Source of the DNA: Rhizorhabdus dicambivorans
Lineage (GTDB): Bacteria; Pseudomonadota; Alphaproteobacteria; Sphingomonadales; Sphingomonadaceae
Direction: 5' to 3'
Assembly: GCF_002355275.1 (NCBI RefSeq)
Contig: NZ_CP023449.1
Location: forward strand, 1,652,001 to 1,716,000
Length of the DNA stretch: 64,000 nucleotides
Positions 48,114 through 57,918 of this stretch are shown here, piece after piece. The position numbers and the translations under genes are program-made. Under the pieces are notes generated by a model. The model made no database searches, had not been told where the DNA came from, and worked only from the letters and a program-made list of their open reading frames with translations. The stretch's first letter is position 1; each line of letters begins with the position of its first letter.

Positions 48114-48953
48114 TCAGGGGCGATTGAGCTCAGCACTTATACGGTCGATCTCGCATTCCCCAGTAAGCGTCTGACCGCCAATCTCCAGGAAGCGCATCAT
48201 ATTTTGCCGAGCATCTTTCGTTCGAAGCAGTTGGCGAAATAGGAACACCTCCTCAAGGAGACCTTCCTTCTTACCAAGCTCAGCTGCATCGACCGCGGCC
48301 TTGGCGAGACGGACTGCATCGGGCGGAAAAGATGCAATGCGATCAGCAAGCATGGCAACCTGGGTTCCGATCGCATCGGGTGCGAAAGCACGGTTCAGAT
48401 AGCCCCAGCGTTCCGCCGTTTCGGCATCGAGATCGCTCCCGCTTAGGATGATCTCCAACGCCCGAGCTCGTCCCATAAGTTGCGGCATCTGCTGCGTTCC
48501 GGTGCCGCCTGGAAGGATTCCAAGAGGCACTTCCATCTGATTGATCATCGTTTTTCCGACCACGCCAAAGCGCATGTCGAAGTTCATGATAAGCTCGCTG
48601 CCCACCCCGCCGACTCTGCCCTCGACTTGCGCAATCGTGATCTTGTCCATCGATCGGAAGCGCTCGCACATCGCATGATAGGCGCTGTCCCCCGAGCGAG
48701 GGCGCTCTGCTGCTGCCTCAATCGGAAGGTCGAGGATGCGTTCAATATCGAAGTGAGCAAGAAAGAACTGCGGATTTGCGCTTTTCAGCACGAAGACAAG
48801 GGTATCTGGATCCTTCTCCAGCTCTACGCTCAGCGCGATGAGCTCGGCCATCAACGCTCCTGTCACAAGGTTGAACGGCGGGCTGTTCACCGTCGCGGTC
48901 ATGACACGGCCGACCTTTTCTAAGACAATAAACTTATAGTCTGAATATGTCAT
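48114..48953 (-). CDS. Enoyl-CoA hydratase/isomerase family protein
   Basis: 279 residues from ATG 48951-48953; an in-frame TTG at 48965 gives four more. Crotonase fold, with NPQFFLAHFDIERIL, GRVGGVGSELIMNFDMRFG (oxyanion region) and PLGILPGGTGTQQMPQLMGR. The second Glu of the hydratase pair is not clearly at its usual place (GGTGTQ), so it may be an isomerase or another crotonase type. Separate from its neighbours by about 110 bp each side. Confidence 0.82.
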   Translation of the reverse strand: MTYSDYKFIVLEKVGRVMTATVNSPPFNLVTGALMAELIALSVELEKDPDTLVFVLKSANPQFFLAHFDIERILDLPIEAAAERPRSGDSAYHAMCERFRSMDKITIAQVEGRVGGVGSELIMNFDMRFGVVGKTMINQMEVPLGILPGGTGTQQMPQLMGRARALEIILSGSDLDAETAERWGYLNRAFAPDAIGTQVAMLADRIASFPPDAVRLAKAAVDAAELGKKEGLLEEVFLFRQLLRTKDARQNMMRFLEIGGQTLTGECEIDRISAELNRP

Positions 48954-49077
48954 AGCCGCACCCAAGCGATTTCCTATCTTAGCTCAGCAGATCTTCTCGC
49001 ATCTCATTTGCAGGCCTGCACTGACCATGTCTTTGGTGTCGCAGCTGCCAACCGGTGATCGACCGCGGCCATCCGCC

Positions 49078-49368
49078 TCAGCTCGCCGCGATAGGGCTCA
49101 GCACCAATGCGGTGCGATCAGCCAGTTCGTGGATCTTCGACAGATAGTGGAGAAAATGCGGCGAAGCGCGGTGCGCCGCCACCGCCGCATCGTCCTCGTA
49201 AAGCTCATCGAGCAGGAGGCGGTTCAGATCGGCCTCATCCTGCCAAATGTCCCAGCGCAGATTGCCCGGTTCAGCCCGGCTCGCTGCCAACACTCCGTCC
49301 AATAGGCTGCGTAACGCATCCGCTTTCCCGGGCTTGGCAGTAAGAATCGCGACGATTTTTATGGCCAT
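49078..49368 (-). CDS. Antibiotic-biosynthesis-monooxygenase (ABM) domain protein
   Basis: 96 residues from ATG 49366-49368. A ferredoxin-like ABM fold: KIVAILTAKPGKADALRSLL, EPGNLRWDIWQDEADLNRLL and the FHL-type HASPHFLHYLSK segment. Small dimeric cofactor-free or heme-dependent oxygenases of this type include quinol monooxygenases (YgiN). It may oxidise an aromatic or quinol intermediate. It lies 44 bp downstream of the PcaF-like thiolase, in the same direction. Confidence 0.8.
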   Translation of the reverse strand: MAIKIVAILTAKPGKADALRSLLDGVLAASRAEPGNLRWDIWQDEADLNRLLLDELYEDDAAVAAHRASPHFLHYLSKIHELADRTALVLSPIAAS

Positions 49369-49412
49369 GGTCGGGCTTTGTCCTTGGTTGCGCCGCCAGC
49401 CGGCTATCGTCG

Positions 49413-50621
49413 TCATACCCGCTCGATTGCGATGGCGAGACCTTGGCCAACGCCAATGCACATTGTGATCAACGCCCGGTTGCCGCCACGCTGCTCTAGT
49501 GCGCGCGCGGCAGTGAGAACCAGCCGCGCGCCTGACATGCCTAGAGGATGTCCTAGGGCGATGGCGCCGCCATGCGGATTTACCTTCTCACTAAACGGGT
49601 CGACGTGCAGCTTCCGTAATGACGCGATTACCTGCGAGGCGAATGCCTCATTGAGTTCGATCAGATCGAAGTCGTCAATGCCAAGGCCCAGCCGTTGCAT
49701 CAGCTTTTCGCTCGCGGGCGCCGGTCCTATCCCCATCACCTTGGGGGGGACTCCGGCGGTTGCCATTCCGAGGAACCTCGCCCTGGGTTTCAGGCCGTGA
49801 CGCTTCACTGCGCTTTCCGAGGCGATGAACATCGCCGCCGACCCGTCATTGACCCCCGAGGCATTGCCGGCGGTTACCGTGCCACCCTCGCGAACCACGG
49901 GACGTAGACCGCTCAGGGACTCGGGAGTGGTATTAGCCCTCGGATGTTCGTCCATCGATACGGCAGTCTCGCTCTTCTTTGCCGTGATCGTGACCGGGGT
50001 GATCTCCTCCGAAAAAAAGCCCTGTTGCTGCGCCTTCGCTGCAAGCTGCTGGCTTCTAAGAGCGAAGGCATCCTGCTCCTCACGGCTGACGCCGTGCATA
50101 ACTGCGACGTTTTCCGCTGTCTCCGGCATGGAATCGACGCCATGGGTCTTCTTCATCACTGGATTGATGAAGCGCCAGCCGATCGTGGTGTCCTCGATGC
50201 TAGCCGAACGAGACCAGGCGGTTTCGGCCTTACCAATCACGAACGGAGCTCGCGACATGGATTCGACCCCGCCGGCAATGGCGAAGTCAATCTGGCCGGA
50301 CATGATTGCGCGCGCTGCGTAACCTACTGCATCAGCGCCGCTCGCACAGAGGCGATTGATTGTCGAGCCCGGGACTGACGTCGGCAAGCCGGCCAGCAGG
50401 GCTGCCATGCGAGCCACGTTCCTGTTATCTTCTCCAGCCTGGTTCGCGCAGCCTAATATGACCTCGTCTATCGCGGCCGGATCGATTGCGGGATTCTGTT
50501 CGAGCAATGCCCTGATCGGCACAGCCGCAAGATCGTCTGTTCTTATGGAAGCCAAGGCGCCGCCAAAGCGGCCGATCGGTGTCCGCAGACCCTCGCAAAT
50601 GAAAGCATTGATCAAAGCCAT
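49413..50621 (-). CDS. 3-oxoadipyl-CoA-type thiolase (PcaF/PaaJ-like)
   Basis: 402 residues. STINRLCASGADAVGYAARA carries the nucleophile in the PcaF-like form, followed by VNPHGGAIALGHPLGMSGAR and MCIGVGQGLAIAIERV. PcaF and PaaJ cleave 3-oxoadipyl-CoA to succinyl-CoA and acetyl-CoA. The overall sequence favours that subgroup over biosynthetic thiolases, though a 3-oxopimelyl- or other dioyl-CoA is possible. AAGGA lies before the ATG. Part of the leftward set. Confidence 0.85.
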   Translation of the reverse strand: MALINAFICEGLRTPIGRFGGALASIRTDDLAAVPIRALLEQNPAIDPAAIDEVILGCANQAGEDNRNVARMAALLAGLPTSVPGSTINRLCASGADAVGYAARAIMSGQIDFAIAGGVESMSRAPFVIGKAETAWSRSASIEDTTIGWRFINPVMKKTHGVDSMPETAENVAVMHGVSREEQDAFALRSQQLAAKAQQQGFFSEEITPVTITAKKSETAVSMDEHPRANTTPESLSGLRPVVREGGTVTAGNASGVNDGSAAMFIASESAVKRHGLKPRARFLGMATAGVPPKVMGIGPAPASEKLMQRLGLGIDDFDLIELNEAFASQVIASLRKLHVDPFSEKVNPHGGAIALGHPLGMSGARLVLTAARALEQRGGNRALITMCIGVGQGLAIAIERV

Positions 50622-50694
50622 ATTCCTTGCCGAACCGTGTTCATCGGCTGAAGGGCGGCCGCTGAACCATCCATATTATTCTGCGCCATGCCGC

Positions 50695-52125
50695 CTAGGG
50701 GGCGGGCTCGAAGCCGATGACCGCCTTCGTCTCCAGGAATTCATGAAATGCGAACTCGCCCCATTCACGGCCGTTGCCCGACATCTTGTAGCCCCCAAAG
50801 GGGGCGTTGAGATCAGGCGGTGAGCCATTGATATGAATCTGGCCGGCTCTGATCTGGCGCATTACTCGACGCGCATTGTCGATACTGCCGCTCTGTACAT
50901 AGCCTGCGAGACCATAAGGCGTGTCGTTCGCGATCCGAATGGCGTCGGCCTCATCTTCATAGGGGATGATCGCCAGCACCGGCCCGAAAATCTCCTCGCG
51001 CGCGATCGTCATGCCCGGATCGACATCCGCGAAGATAGTAGGCTTCACATAGTAGCCCGTCTCAAGATCATCCGGCCGTCCGCTGCCGCCCGATACCAAG
51101 GTTGCGCCTTCATCGATCCCGACCTGTATCAGCGACTGGATCTTGGACCATTGTGCTTGCGAGACAACGGGTCCGATTGTCACCTCTCTGTCCGGGGCCC
51201 CTACCGAGATTGCTTCGGCCGCTGTCCGGGCAATTGCTTTGACGCGCTCGCTAAGGGCCACAGGGACCAGCATTCGCGTTGGAGCGGTGCAGGTCTGACC
51301 GGAATTGTTCATAACTGCTCGAACGCCACGGGTGACGGCTTCTTCGAGGTTGGCGTCGGGTAGAATGATGTTGGGGGATTTGCCGCCAAGCTCCTGGTGG
51401 ACGCGTTTCACGGTTGCGGCGGCCTCGCGCGCGACTTCGATGCCGGCCCGCGTCGATCCGGTGAAACTGATGAGGTCGACATCCGGATGGCGCGACAAAG
51501 CGGCCCCAACCGTAGGCCCGTCGCCATTGAGGAGATTGAACACGCCGGCCGGCACGCCCGCTGCGTCAAGTATCTCGGTCCAAATCTGGGCCGAGAAGGG
51601 GGCGATTTCGGAAGGCTTCAGCACCATGGTGCAGCCCACGGCGAGCGCCGGCACGACCTTGCAGGCGATCTGATTTATCGGCCAGTTCCATGGTGTGATC
51701 AGCGCACACACGCCGATTGGCTCTTTGGCGATCAGCGTCGTGCCTTTCTGCTCTTCGAAGGCGAAATGCTCGAGTATCTTGATCGCTGTCTTAAGATGCC
51801 CGGCGCCCAGGGCCGCCTGCGGGCCTTTGGCGAGCCAGGCCGGAGCCCCCATTTCTTCGGAAATCGCTGCTGCCACGTCGCCAATCCGCCGTTGATATTC
51901 CGAAGCAATCGCCTTGAGAAGGTCAATCCGTTCCTCGCGCGTCGTTGAGGAGTAGGCCGGAAAAGCGGCGCGTGCTGCGGCGACGGCGGCATCGACGTCC
52001 GCCTGGGTGCCCAAACTGATTACCCCGGCGCTCTTTTCCGTAGCCGGATTGATAACCTCAACGGTGTTTGCCAACTGCGGCTCCACCCAGCGTCCGCCAA
52101 TATAAAATTTCCGATAGTCGCGCAT
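50695..52125 (-). CDS. Aldehyde dehydrogenase (NAD(P)-dependent)
   Basis: 476 residues, full ALDH. ITPWNWPINQIACKV, the Glu in HQELGGKSPNIILPDANLEE, Cys in NNSGQTCTAPTRM, and the end LNAPFGGYKMSGNGREWGEF. It oxidises an aldehyde to an acid; a role on an omega-oxo acid would fit its neighbours. 94 bp from the BVMO gene (both leftward). Confidence 0.92.
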   Translation of the reverse strand: MRDYRKFYIGGRWVEPQLANTVEVINPATEKSAGVISLGTQADVDAAVAAARAAFPAYSSTTREERIDLLKAIASEYQRRIGDVAAAISEEMGAPAWLAKGPQAALGAGHLKTAIKILEHFAFEEQKGTTLIAKEPIGVCALITPWNWPINQIACKVVPALAVGCTMVLKPSEIAPFSAQIWTEILDAAGVPAGVFNLLNGDGPTVGAALSRHPDVDLISFTGSTRAGIEVAREAAATVKRVHQELGGKSPNIILPDANLEEAVTRGVRAVMNNSGQTCTAPTRMLVPVALSERVKAIARTAAEAISVGAPDREVTIGPVVSQAQWSKIQSLIQVGIDEGATLVSGGSGRPDDLETGYYVKPTIFADVDPGMTIAREEIFGPVLAIIPYEDEADAIRIANDTPYGLAGYVQSGSIDNARRVMRQIRAGQIHINGSPPDLNAPFGGYKMSGNGREWGEFAFHEFLETKAVIGFEPAP

Positions 52126-52219
52126 GATTTTTCTCCACGGATCGGCTATGTTCCGCTCCGACTAAGTCATTCCGCAGTCGAGCAACTTGGAGCCATCAGC
52201 TCCGGTGCGTCTGGTTCAA

Positions 52220-53716
52220 TCATTGTCTGGCGTAGACAAACTCCGAACCGGTAAGGTCGATGTAAGGAATTTCATCACGCTCGGCCCAGTAATCCTGATT
52301 GTGCCGCCATTCTGGCTTGTCGCCGCTGCGCGGCATTTGGCCAAGTCCGCGAACAAGATAATTGGGGCTGAAGTTGTCCTCGTCGATCCAGGGCAGCAGG
52401 GGCATGTCGCGATCCTCTTGCCGTAGCACGACATCGACGCGCTTAGCACCGACTGCATCCATGTGGTTCAGCAGCCTGCAGACGAAGTGGCCGAGCATAT
52501 CGACGCGCAGTGTCCAGCTCGCCCGGAAGTAGCCCATCACCCACACGAGGTTGGGAACACCCGTAAACATCATGCCGCGATAGGTGACCGTGCTGTTCCA
52601 ATCGACAGGCTGTTCATCGACGGTGAAACGGATGCCGCCCATCATGAGAAGGTTGAACCCGGTGGCGGCAACGATGATGTCGGCCTCGATCAATTCGCCC
52701 GACTTCGTGCGAACTCCTTCTTCCGTGAAGGTGTCGATTTCATCGGTGACGACTGTCAACTGACCGGCGACCGCCGCTTTGAAGATGTCACCACCGGGGC
52801 AGAAGGCGAGACGCTGCTGCCATAGGCGATATCGCGGCGTGAAATGCGGCTCAAACTCGAAGTCCTGTTTGCCCGTAAATGTTCGGACGCGCTCCTTCAG
52901 CTCTTCGAAGACGATATCGGGCTCGGTCAAGCACCGGTTCGTCATCACATTCTGGTCGTGCAGGATCTGGGCGCGCACGACGCGGTGAATCGTCGGCGCA
53001 TCAATGCCGATTTCGCGCAACCGTTCGGCAAGCTCGTTTCGATTTTCCGCGCAAAAGAAATAGGTCGGCGAACGCTGCAGCATGGTCACATGAGCAGCTC
53101 GCTTCGCGAATTCGGGGATGACGGTCGCAGCGGTAGCGCCAGACCCGATAACGAGCACCTTCTTGCCCTCATAATCGATCGAGCGATCCCACTGTTGCGC
53201 GTGGACCAGAAGCCCATTGAAGTTCGCCGTTCCTGGCCAGTCGGGAAGATAGGGTTTCTGGTGATCGTAGTAGCCTTGGCACATCCAGAGGAAGTTGCAG
53301 GTGTACGTCAGGCTCGCGCCATCAGCCTTGCGGACTGCGTTGACTGTCCAGAGATTAGATTGGCTGTCCCATCCACATTCGGTGACGCTGTGGCCAAAGC
53401 GAATGTGCTGGCCAATCCCGTTCTCTTCGATCACTTCACCAAGATAATCGAGGATAGCCTGGCCCGAAGCGATGGGGCTGCCGAGCCATGGTTTGAACTC
53501 GTAACCGAAGGTGTGCAGATCAGAGTCCGAGCGGACCCCAGGATATTTGTGAGTGTCCCACGTCCCTCCGAAACTGTCCTTGGCCTCAAGGATCGCATAG
53601 GACTTGCCCGGTGCCTGCGTCTGAAGGTGATAAGCAGACCCGAGCCCGGAAATCCCGGCTCCAATGATGAGCACATCCACATGCTCGGACCTGTTCTCGT
53701 TCAACCTGCTCTCCAT
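52220..53716 (-). CDS. Flavin-dependent Baeyer-Villiger monooxygenase (EthA-like)
   Basis: 498 residues. FAD loop GAGISGLG (18-25) and NADP loop GSGATAAT flank the BVMO fingerprint FNGLLVHAQQWD (F-x-G-x3-H-x3-W-D/P). SFGGTWDTHKYPGVRSDSDL is the conserved FAD segment. It inserts oxygen next to a ketone, giving an ester or lactone, or oxidises S/N. Overall sequence is nearest to the EthA-type group, not classical cyclohexanone monooxygenase, so the substrate is open. Confidence 0.9.
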   Translation of the reverse strand: MESRLNENRSEHVDVLIIGAGISGLGSAYHLQTQAPGKSYAILEAKDSFGGTWDTHKYPGVRSDSDLHTFGYEFKPWLGSPIASGQAILDYLGEVIEENGIGQHIRFGHSVTECGWDSQSNLWTVNAVRKADGASLTYTCNFLWMCQGYYDHQKPYLPDWPGTANFNGLLVHAQQWDRSIDYEGKKVLVIGSGATAATVIPEFAKRAAHVTMLQRSPTYFFCAENRNELAERLREIGIDAPTIHRVVRAQILHDQNVMTNRCLTEPDIVFEELKERVRTFTGKQDFEFEPHFTPRYRLWQQRLAFCPGGDIFKAAVAGQLTVVTDEIDTFTEEGVRTKSGELIEADIIVAATGFNLLMMGGIRFTVDEQPVDWNSTVTYRGMMFTGVPNLVWVMGYFRASWTLRVDMLGHFVCRLLNHMDAVGAKRVDVVLRQEDRDMPLLPWIDEDNFSPNYLVRGLGQMPRSGDKPEWRHNQDYWAERDEIPYIDLTGSEFVYARQ

Positions 53717-53943
53717 TCCGTTCTCAGCTTTTGACCGGACGCTCCCTGGCTACGAGCGCGGATCCCGCCGCCACATCAAAAGCGCCATCTTGCGCCAAGC
53801 AAGCGACATGCCAGTCTGCCTTGCCACAAAAGTCTGCGCCATTATGGGCTTCACCCATGGACGTGCCGCATGCGGGGCCGATCTTGTCTTTCAGGCGGCC
53901 ACAGGCCGGGCCCGATTGTATTCTTCGACGGCAGGCCTGGGAT

Positions 53944-54972
53944 TCATGGGACGAGCACCGCGCGGCCGTGGACGCGTCCTTCGCGCAGCCGCTGATAAAC
54001 ATCGAGGGCATCGTTGAGGGGAAAAGTCTCCACCTCGGCTTTGATGCGGCCGGCTTGAGCGAGAGCGATGACCTCGATCAGCTCGGTGCGCGAGCCCCAA
54101 TAGGGTAGGTCGATGCTGTACGCATAGGGTTTTATGACGGGCAGGGCGATGGTCCCACCGCCCATGCCTACCACGCTGATCCGCCCACCGCGTCCGACGA
54201 TGCTCGTGCACAGCTTGATCGTGGGCTGGATGGCTACGAAATCGAACGCTACCTTCACCCCGCGCCCGCCGACGATATCGAGGATCTGCGCTCTTGCCGC
54301 TTCTCCGTCACTGGTGTTGACGACGTAGGTTGCGCCAAGCTCTCGGGCGTGGGCCAGCTTGCTATCGTCCACATCGCAGGCGATCACCTGAGCGGGGCAT
54401 AGTGCCGACAGAATCTGTACCGCCATATGTCCCAGCCCGCCCACGCCTACCACGACGGCGGTCGCATCGGGGGTCAGCAAGGGGAGTGCATTCTTGATCG
54501 CGTGATAGGGCGTCAACGCTGCGTCGCTGAGTGGGGCGGCGGCTGCGGGGTCAAGTCCACCAAGCGGTACGAGCAACCGGGGGGAAGGAACGATCATATA
54601 GTCTGCCATCCCCCCATCGGAGCCCAGACCTCCGCCGAACGAGGGAAGGCTCGCATGATGCTCGCAATGATTTTCCGCAGATCCCTGACAAGCATGACAG
54701 CTTCCGCAGCCCCAGGGACCGTACACGGCCACTGCGTCACCTTCCTTCCAGCCGCTTACACCGTCGCCCAGTTCGGCAATCCAGCCGGCGTTTTCATGTC
54801 CCAAGGTGAAGGCGGGTAAACTGCGGGGTCCTTCATCGAGGATATGCAGATCCGAATGGCAAACCCCTGCGCCGCCGACCTTGATCAGCACTTCTCCGGG
54901 GCGTGGGCTCGGTTTTGCAACGTCAATGATCTCGGGCGGTCGGCCGGATTCGATGAAACGGACTGCTCTCAT
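53944..54972 (-). CDS. Zinc-dependent alcohol dehydrogenase
   Basis: 342 residues from ATG 54970-54972 (AGGGAGAGC upstream; the longer in-frame start is rejected). Catalytic zinc ligands in GAGVCHSDLH and GHENAGWI; structural zinc cluster CGSCHACQGSAENHC; NAD loop GVGGLGHMAVQI. It oxidises a primary or secondary alcohol. It is 227 bp downstream of nothing but spacer, and the BVMO follows it leftward. Confidence 0.93.
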   Translation of the reverse strand: MRAVRFIESGRPPEIIDVAKPSPRPGEVLIKVGGAGVCHSDLHILDEGPRSLPAFTLGHENAGWIAELGDGVSGWKEGDAVAVYGPWGCGSCHACQGSAENHCEHHASLPSFGGGLGSDGGMADYMIVPSPRLLVPLGGLDPAAAAPLSDAALTPYHAIKNALPLLTPDATAVVVGVGGLGHMAVQILSALCPAQVIACDVDDSKLAHARELGATYVVNTSDGEAARAQILDIVGGRGVKVAFDFVAIQPTIKLCTSIVGRGGRISVVGMGGGTIALPVIKPYAYSIDLPYWGSRTELIEVIALAQAGRIKAEVETFPLNDALDVYQRLREGRVHGRAVLVP

Positions 54973-55001
54973 ATGAGCTGCTCTCCCTGTGCTCGTTCGC
55001 G

Positions 55002-55790
55002 TCACGCGGCGGTCATTCCGCCATCGATGACGAGCTCGCTCCCGGTTACCCAATTCGCTTCATCGGATGCGAGGTAAAGGCAGCCATAGGCGACGTCGGA
55101 AGGATGTCCGAACCGTCGCAGAGGCGTTGCCTCCATCCGCTTTCTACCCACTTCTCCATTATGACCCGTTCTGGCCAAAGGAGTATCCACAAAGCCGGGA
55201 TGTACTGAATTCACCCGAATCTTATCCGCTGCATATTGAAGCGCCGCTGCCTTGGAGAACAGGCGAACGGCACCTTTGGAGGCGTTGTAGGCTGCGTTTC
55301 CAAAGGAGCCCACGAGTCCGCAGATTGACGACATGTTTATGATCGAGCCGCCGCCCGACCTGGCCATCGCGCCGTGGACGCTCTTAGTCCCCAGGAATAC
55401 GCCGTCCGCATTGACCCGCATAACCTCCGTCCAGGCATCGAGAGGTAAACCCGGGAGGTCCATCACGACCATCTCGCGGGTTACCGGATCAATACCGCGT
55501 GCAATGCCGGCGATGTTGCACAAGATGTCCAATCGCCCATGGGCCTCTTCCACATATTGGACTAGGGCGCTCCACGCGCCTTCCCGCGTGACGTCGAGAC
55601 TGCGATATTCAGCGATCCCGCCGTCGCTGACGATCGAAGCTGAAACCTCAATGCCCATAGCGTCTTGCCGGTCACACAGCACGACCGTGGCGCCGTGCCG
55701 CGCAAAAAGACGCGCGGTTTCTGCGCCGATTCCTGATGCTGCTCCCGTTACGATGGCGACTTTCCCGGGCAGCCGTTTGCCTGGTTCCAA
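55002..55790 (-). CDS. Short-chain dehydrogenase/reductase
   Basis: 262 residues from a TTG at 55788-55790: AGGAG lies 6 nt upstream, and an in-frame stop just before leaves no better start. TGAASGIG (15-22), NIAG, YNASK, and the end VTGSELVIDGGMTAA. It is a classical SDR with an Asp (LCDRQD) after strand two, favouring NAD. A cyclic-alcohol dehydrogenase is plausible here. 29 bp upstream of the zinc alcohol dehydrogenase. Confidence 0.88.
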   Translation of the reverse strand: MEPGKRLPGKVAIVTGAASGIGAETARLFARHGATVVLCDRQDAMGIEVSASIVSDGGIAEYRSLDVTREGAWSALVQYVEEAHGRLDILCNIAGIARGIDPVTREMVVMDLPGLPLDAWTEVMRVNADGVFLGTKSVHGAMARSGGGSIINMSSICGLVGSFGNAAYNASKGAVRLFSKAAALQYAADKIRVNSVHPGFVDTPLARTGHNGEVGRKRMEATPLRRFGHPSDVAYGCLYLASDEANWVTGSELVIDGGMTAA

Positions 55791-56053
55791 ATCCAGCTCC
55801 TATTCTTTCGGCGGCACCGGTCCGGCCGCTTCGCGGTTGAACAGTATGCAACAACGGTGCCAGTCAGGCTCAATCTGGCATGACGCTTGCTATGAGCTAC
55901 GGGCTCTTCGCATAATTGGAGAGGAGCGGGATGATCTCGCGCGTATTGATCGCGTGGCGACCATCGGAGAGGAAAGTTGAAAGCAGCCCCGATGACAATC
56001 GACCTGACAAAGCACTGCCGCGCGTCCTCCCTGAAGCCCGCGCGAGCGTCACT
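55791..56053. other. Divergent control region between SDR and MFS genes
   Basis: 263 bp between a leftward SDR and a rightward MFS fragment. It holds a plus-strand promoter candidate (see 55887-55916) and the leftward AGGAG site; no gene is convincing. Confidence 0.55.
55887..55916 (+). promoter_or_regulatory. Promoter candidate for the MFS gene
   Basis: TTGCTA at 55887-55892, an 18-nt spacer, CATAAT at 55911-55916, five of six matching TATAAT. The MFS ATG lies about 138 nt downstream. Confidence 0.45.
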
Positions 56054-56350
56054 ATGAGTGATCAAGTGATGGTAACGAGGTCGCCAGCGTCGGCCGAGCG
56101 TGACGGCTGGTATTCCTATTACGTCCTGGTGGTTCTGCTGCTGGTTTACATCTTCAACTTTGTGGACAGGCAGATCCTCGCCATCCTCGCGGAAGACATC
56201 AAGGCGGATCTGGGCATATCCGATTCCCAGCTCGGGTTTCTTTACGGAACGGCCTTTGCGATGTTCTACGCCACGTTTGGCATTGCATTCGGACGCCTGA
56301 GAACACCGGGAATAAAAGGGGCCACGGATCGGCCAGTCTCACCGGATTAA
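56054..56350 (+). pseudogene. MFS transporter, truncated by IS21 insertion (N-terminal 81 residues only)
   Basis: Native sequence runs from ATG 56054 to about 56297: first helix VLVVLLLVYIFNFVDRQILA, then LGISDSQLGFLYGTAFAMFY and the start of FGIAFGRL. This is the N-terminus of an aromatic-acid/hexuronate-type MFS, normally about 430 residues. The frame then enters the IS and ends after about 17 foreign residues. The rest is not found on the other side of the element, so about 1 kb is lost. Confidence 0.85.
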
Positions 56351-56397
56351 AAAGGGGCCAGTCCTGCTAGACCTCCGTTTTTGGGCGGAGGTGGAGG

Positions 56398-57918
56398 ATG
56401 AAGAGAGTGGAGCTTTATCAGAAGGTCCGCCGCGCCGTGCTGATTGACGGGATGAGCCGTCGCGCTGCCGCCCGGTATTTTGGGATCAATCGCAAGACCG
56501 TCGACAAGATGCTGTGCTTTCCAGAGCCAGCAGCGCACGGCCGGAGCGGGCAAACCTACAGCCGCAAGCTGTCCGGATTTACCGACATCATTGACCAAAT
56601 CCTGGTGGATGACCGCAAGGTTCACATCAAACAGCGACACACTGCCGCGCGTATTTTCGAGCGTCTGCGCGATGAACATGGCTTCACCGGCGGCATCACC
56701 ATTGTTCGCGACTATGTGGCGGGCGCCAAGTTGCGCAGCCGCGAGGTGTTCATACCATTGAGCCACAAGCCGGGGCATGCGCAGGTGGATTTTGGTGAGG
56801 CGGACGGGATCATCGACGGCAAGTTGGTGCGGTTCCACTATTTCTGCATGGACCTGCCGCACAGCGATGCGCCGTTCGTTAAAGCCTATCCTGCCGAGGT
56901 GGCTGAGGCATTTTGCGAAGGGCACGTGGCGGCCTTTGCCTTCTTCGGCGGCATCCCGCAGTCGATCCTGTATGACAACACCAAGCTGGCAGTGGCGCAG
57001 ATCCTGGGCGACGGGAAGCGCGAGCGCAGCCGGATGTTCTCGACCCTCCAGAGCCATTACCTGTTCGAAGACAAATTCGGGCGCCCCGGCAAGGGTAACG
57101 ACAAGGGCAAGGTCGAGGGGCTGGTCGGTTATTCCCGGCGCCACTTCATGGTGCCGAGGCCAGAGGCGCCCAGCTTTGATGCGCTGAACGCGCGCTTTGT
57201 CGAACAATGCATGGAGCGACGACAGGCCATCTTGCGCGGGCATGAGCGCAGCATCGGTGACAGGCTGGTGGCTGATCTGGCGGCCTTTATGCCGCTACCG
57301 GCGGTGCCGTTCGATCCCTGCCATATGGTGACGGGGCGGGCCTCGTCGATGTCGCTGGTGCGCTATCGTACCAATGATTATTCGGTGCCGACGGCCTATG
57401 CCCACCAGGAGGTCGTAATCAAAGGCTATGTCGATCGGGTTGCGATCATCTGTGGCGGGGAGCTGATCGCAGTGCATCCGCGCAGCTATGAGCGGGAGGA
57501 CTTCATTGCCAACCCGCTGCACTATCTGGCGCTGTTAGAACAGAAACCCCGCGCGCTTGATCAGGCAGCGCCGCTCGATGGCTGGGTGCTGGCTGAACCG
57601 ATGCATCGCATCCGACGACTGATGGAGGCGCGCAGCGGCAAAGAGGGACGGCGCGAGTTCATCCAGGTGCTGCGGCTATGCGAACGCTTCGAGCAGTCCC
57701 TGGTGGAATGGGCAGTGGCCCGCGCGCTGGAGATGGGGGCAATCAGCTTCGATGCGATCAAGATGATCGCGCTGGCCCGCCTCGAACAGCGTGTGCCGCG
57801 CCTCGATCTGCAATTTTACCCGCATTTGCCGCGCGCGAATGTCGGGCGTACCGATCCGCGCACCTACATGGGCCTGCTCTCGCAGGCAGGCACTCCAGCG
57901 ACGGGAGTGGCAGCATGA
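56398..57918 (+). CDS. istA: IS21 transposase IstA
   Basis: 506 residues. HTH region (GMSRRAAARYFGINRKTVDK), then a DDE core: HAQVDFGEADGIIDGKLV with the first Asp, SILYDNTKLAVAQI with the second, and a Glu in GKVEGLVGYSRRHFM. A C-terminal DNA-binding part follows. GGTGGAGG precedes the ATG. It overlaps istB by 4 bp (ATGA). Confidence 0.95.
   Translation: MKRVELYQKVRRAVLIDGMSRRAAARYFGINRKTVDKMLCFPEPAAHGRSGQTYSRKLSGFTDIIDQILVDDRKVHIKQRHTAARIFERLRDEHGFTGGITIVRDYVAGAKLRSREVFIPLSHKPGHAQVDFGEADGIIDGKLVRFHYFCMDLPHSDAPFVKAYPAEVAEAFCEGHVAAFAFFGGIPQSILYDNTKLAVAQILGDGKRERSRMFSTLQSHYLFEDKFGRPGKGNDKGKVEGLVGYSRRHFMVPRPEAPSFDALNARFVEQCMERRQAILRGHERSIGDRLVADLAAFMPLPAVPFDPCHMVTGRASSMSLVRYRTNDYSVPTAYAHQEVVIKGYVDRVAIICGGELIAVHPRSYEREDFIANPLHYLALLEQKPRALDQAAPLDGWVLAEPMHRIRRLMEARSGKEGRREFIQVLRLCERFEQSLVEWAVARALEMGAISFDAIKMIALARLEQRVPRLDLQFYPHLPRANVGRTDPRTYMGLLSQAGTPATGVAA

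Noticed and set aside
53724-54011. Minus-strand ORF between the BVMO and alcohol dehydrogenase genes
   Set aside because: No family match, a poor ribosome-binding site, and overlap with the 3' end of the alcohol dehydrogenase gene.
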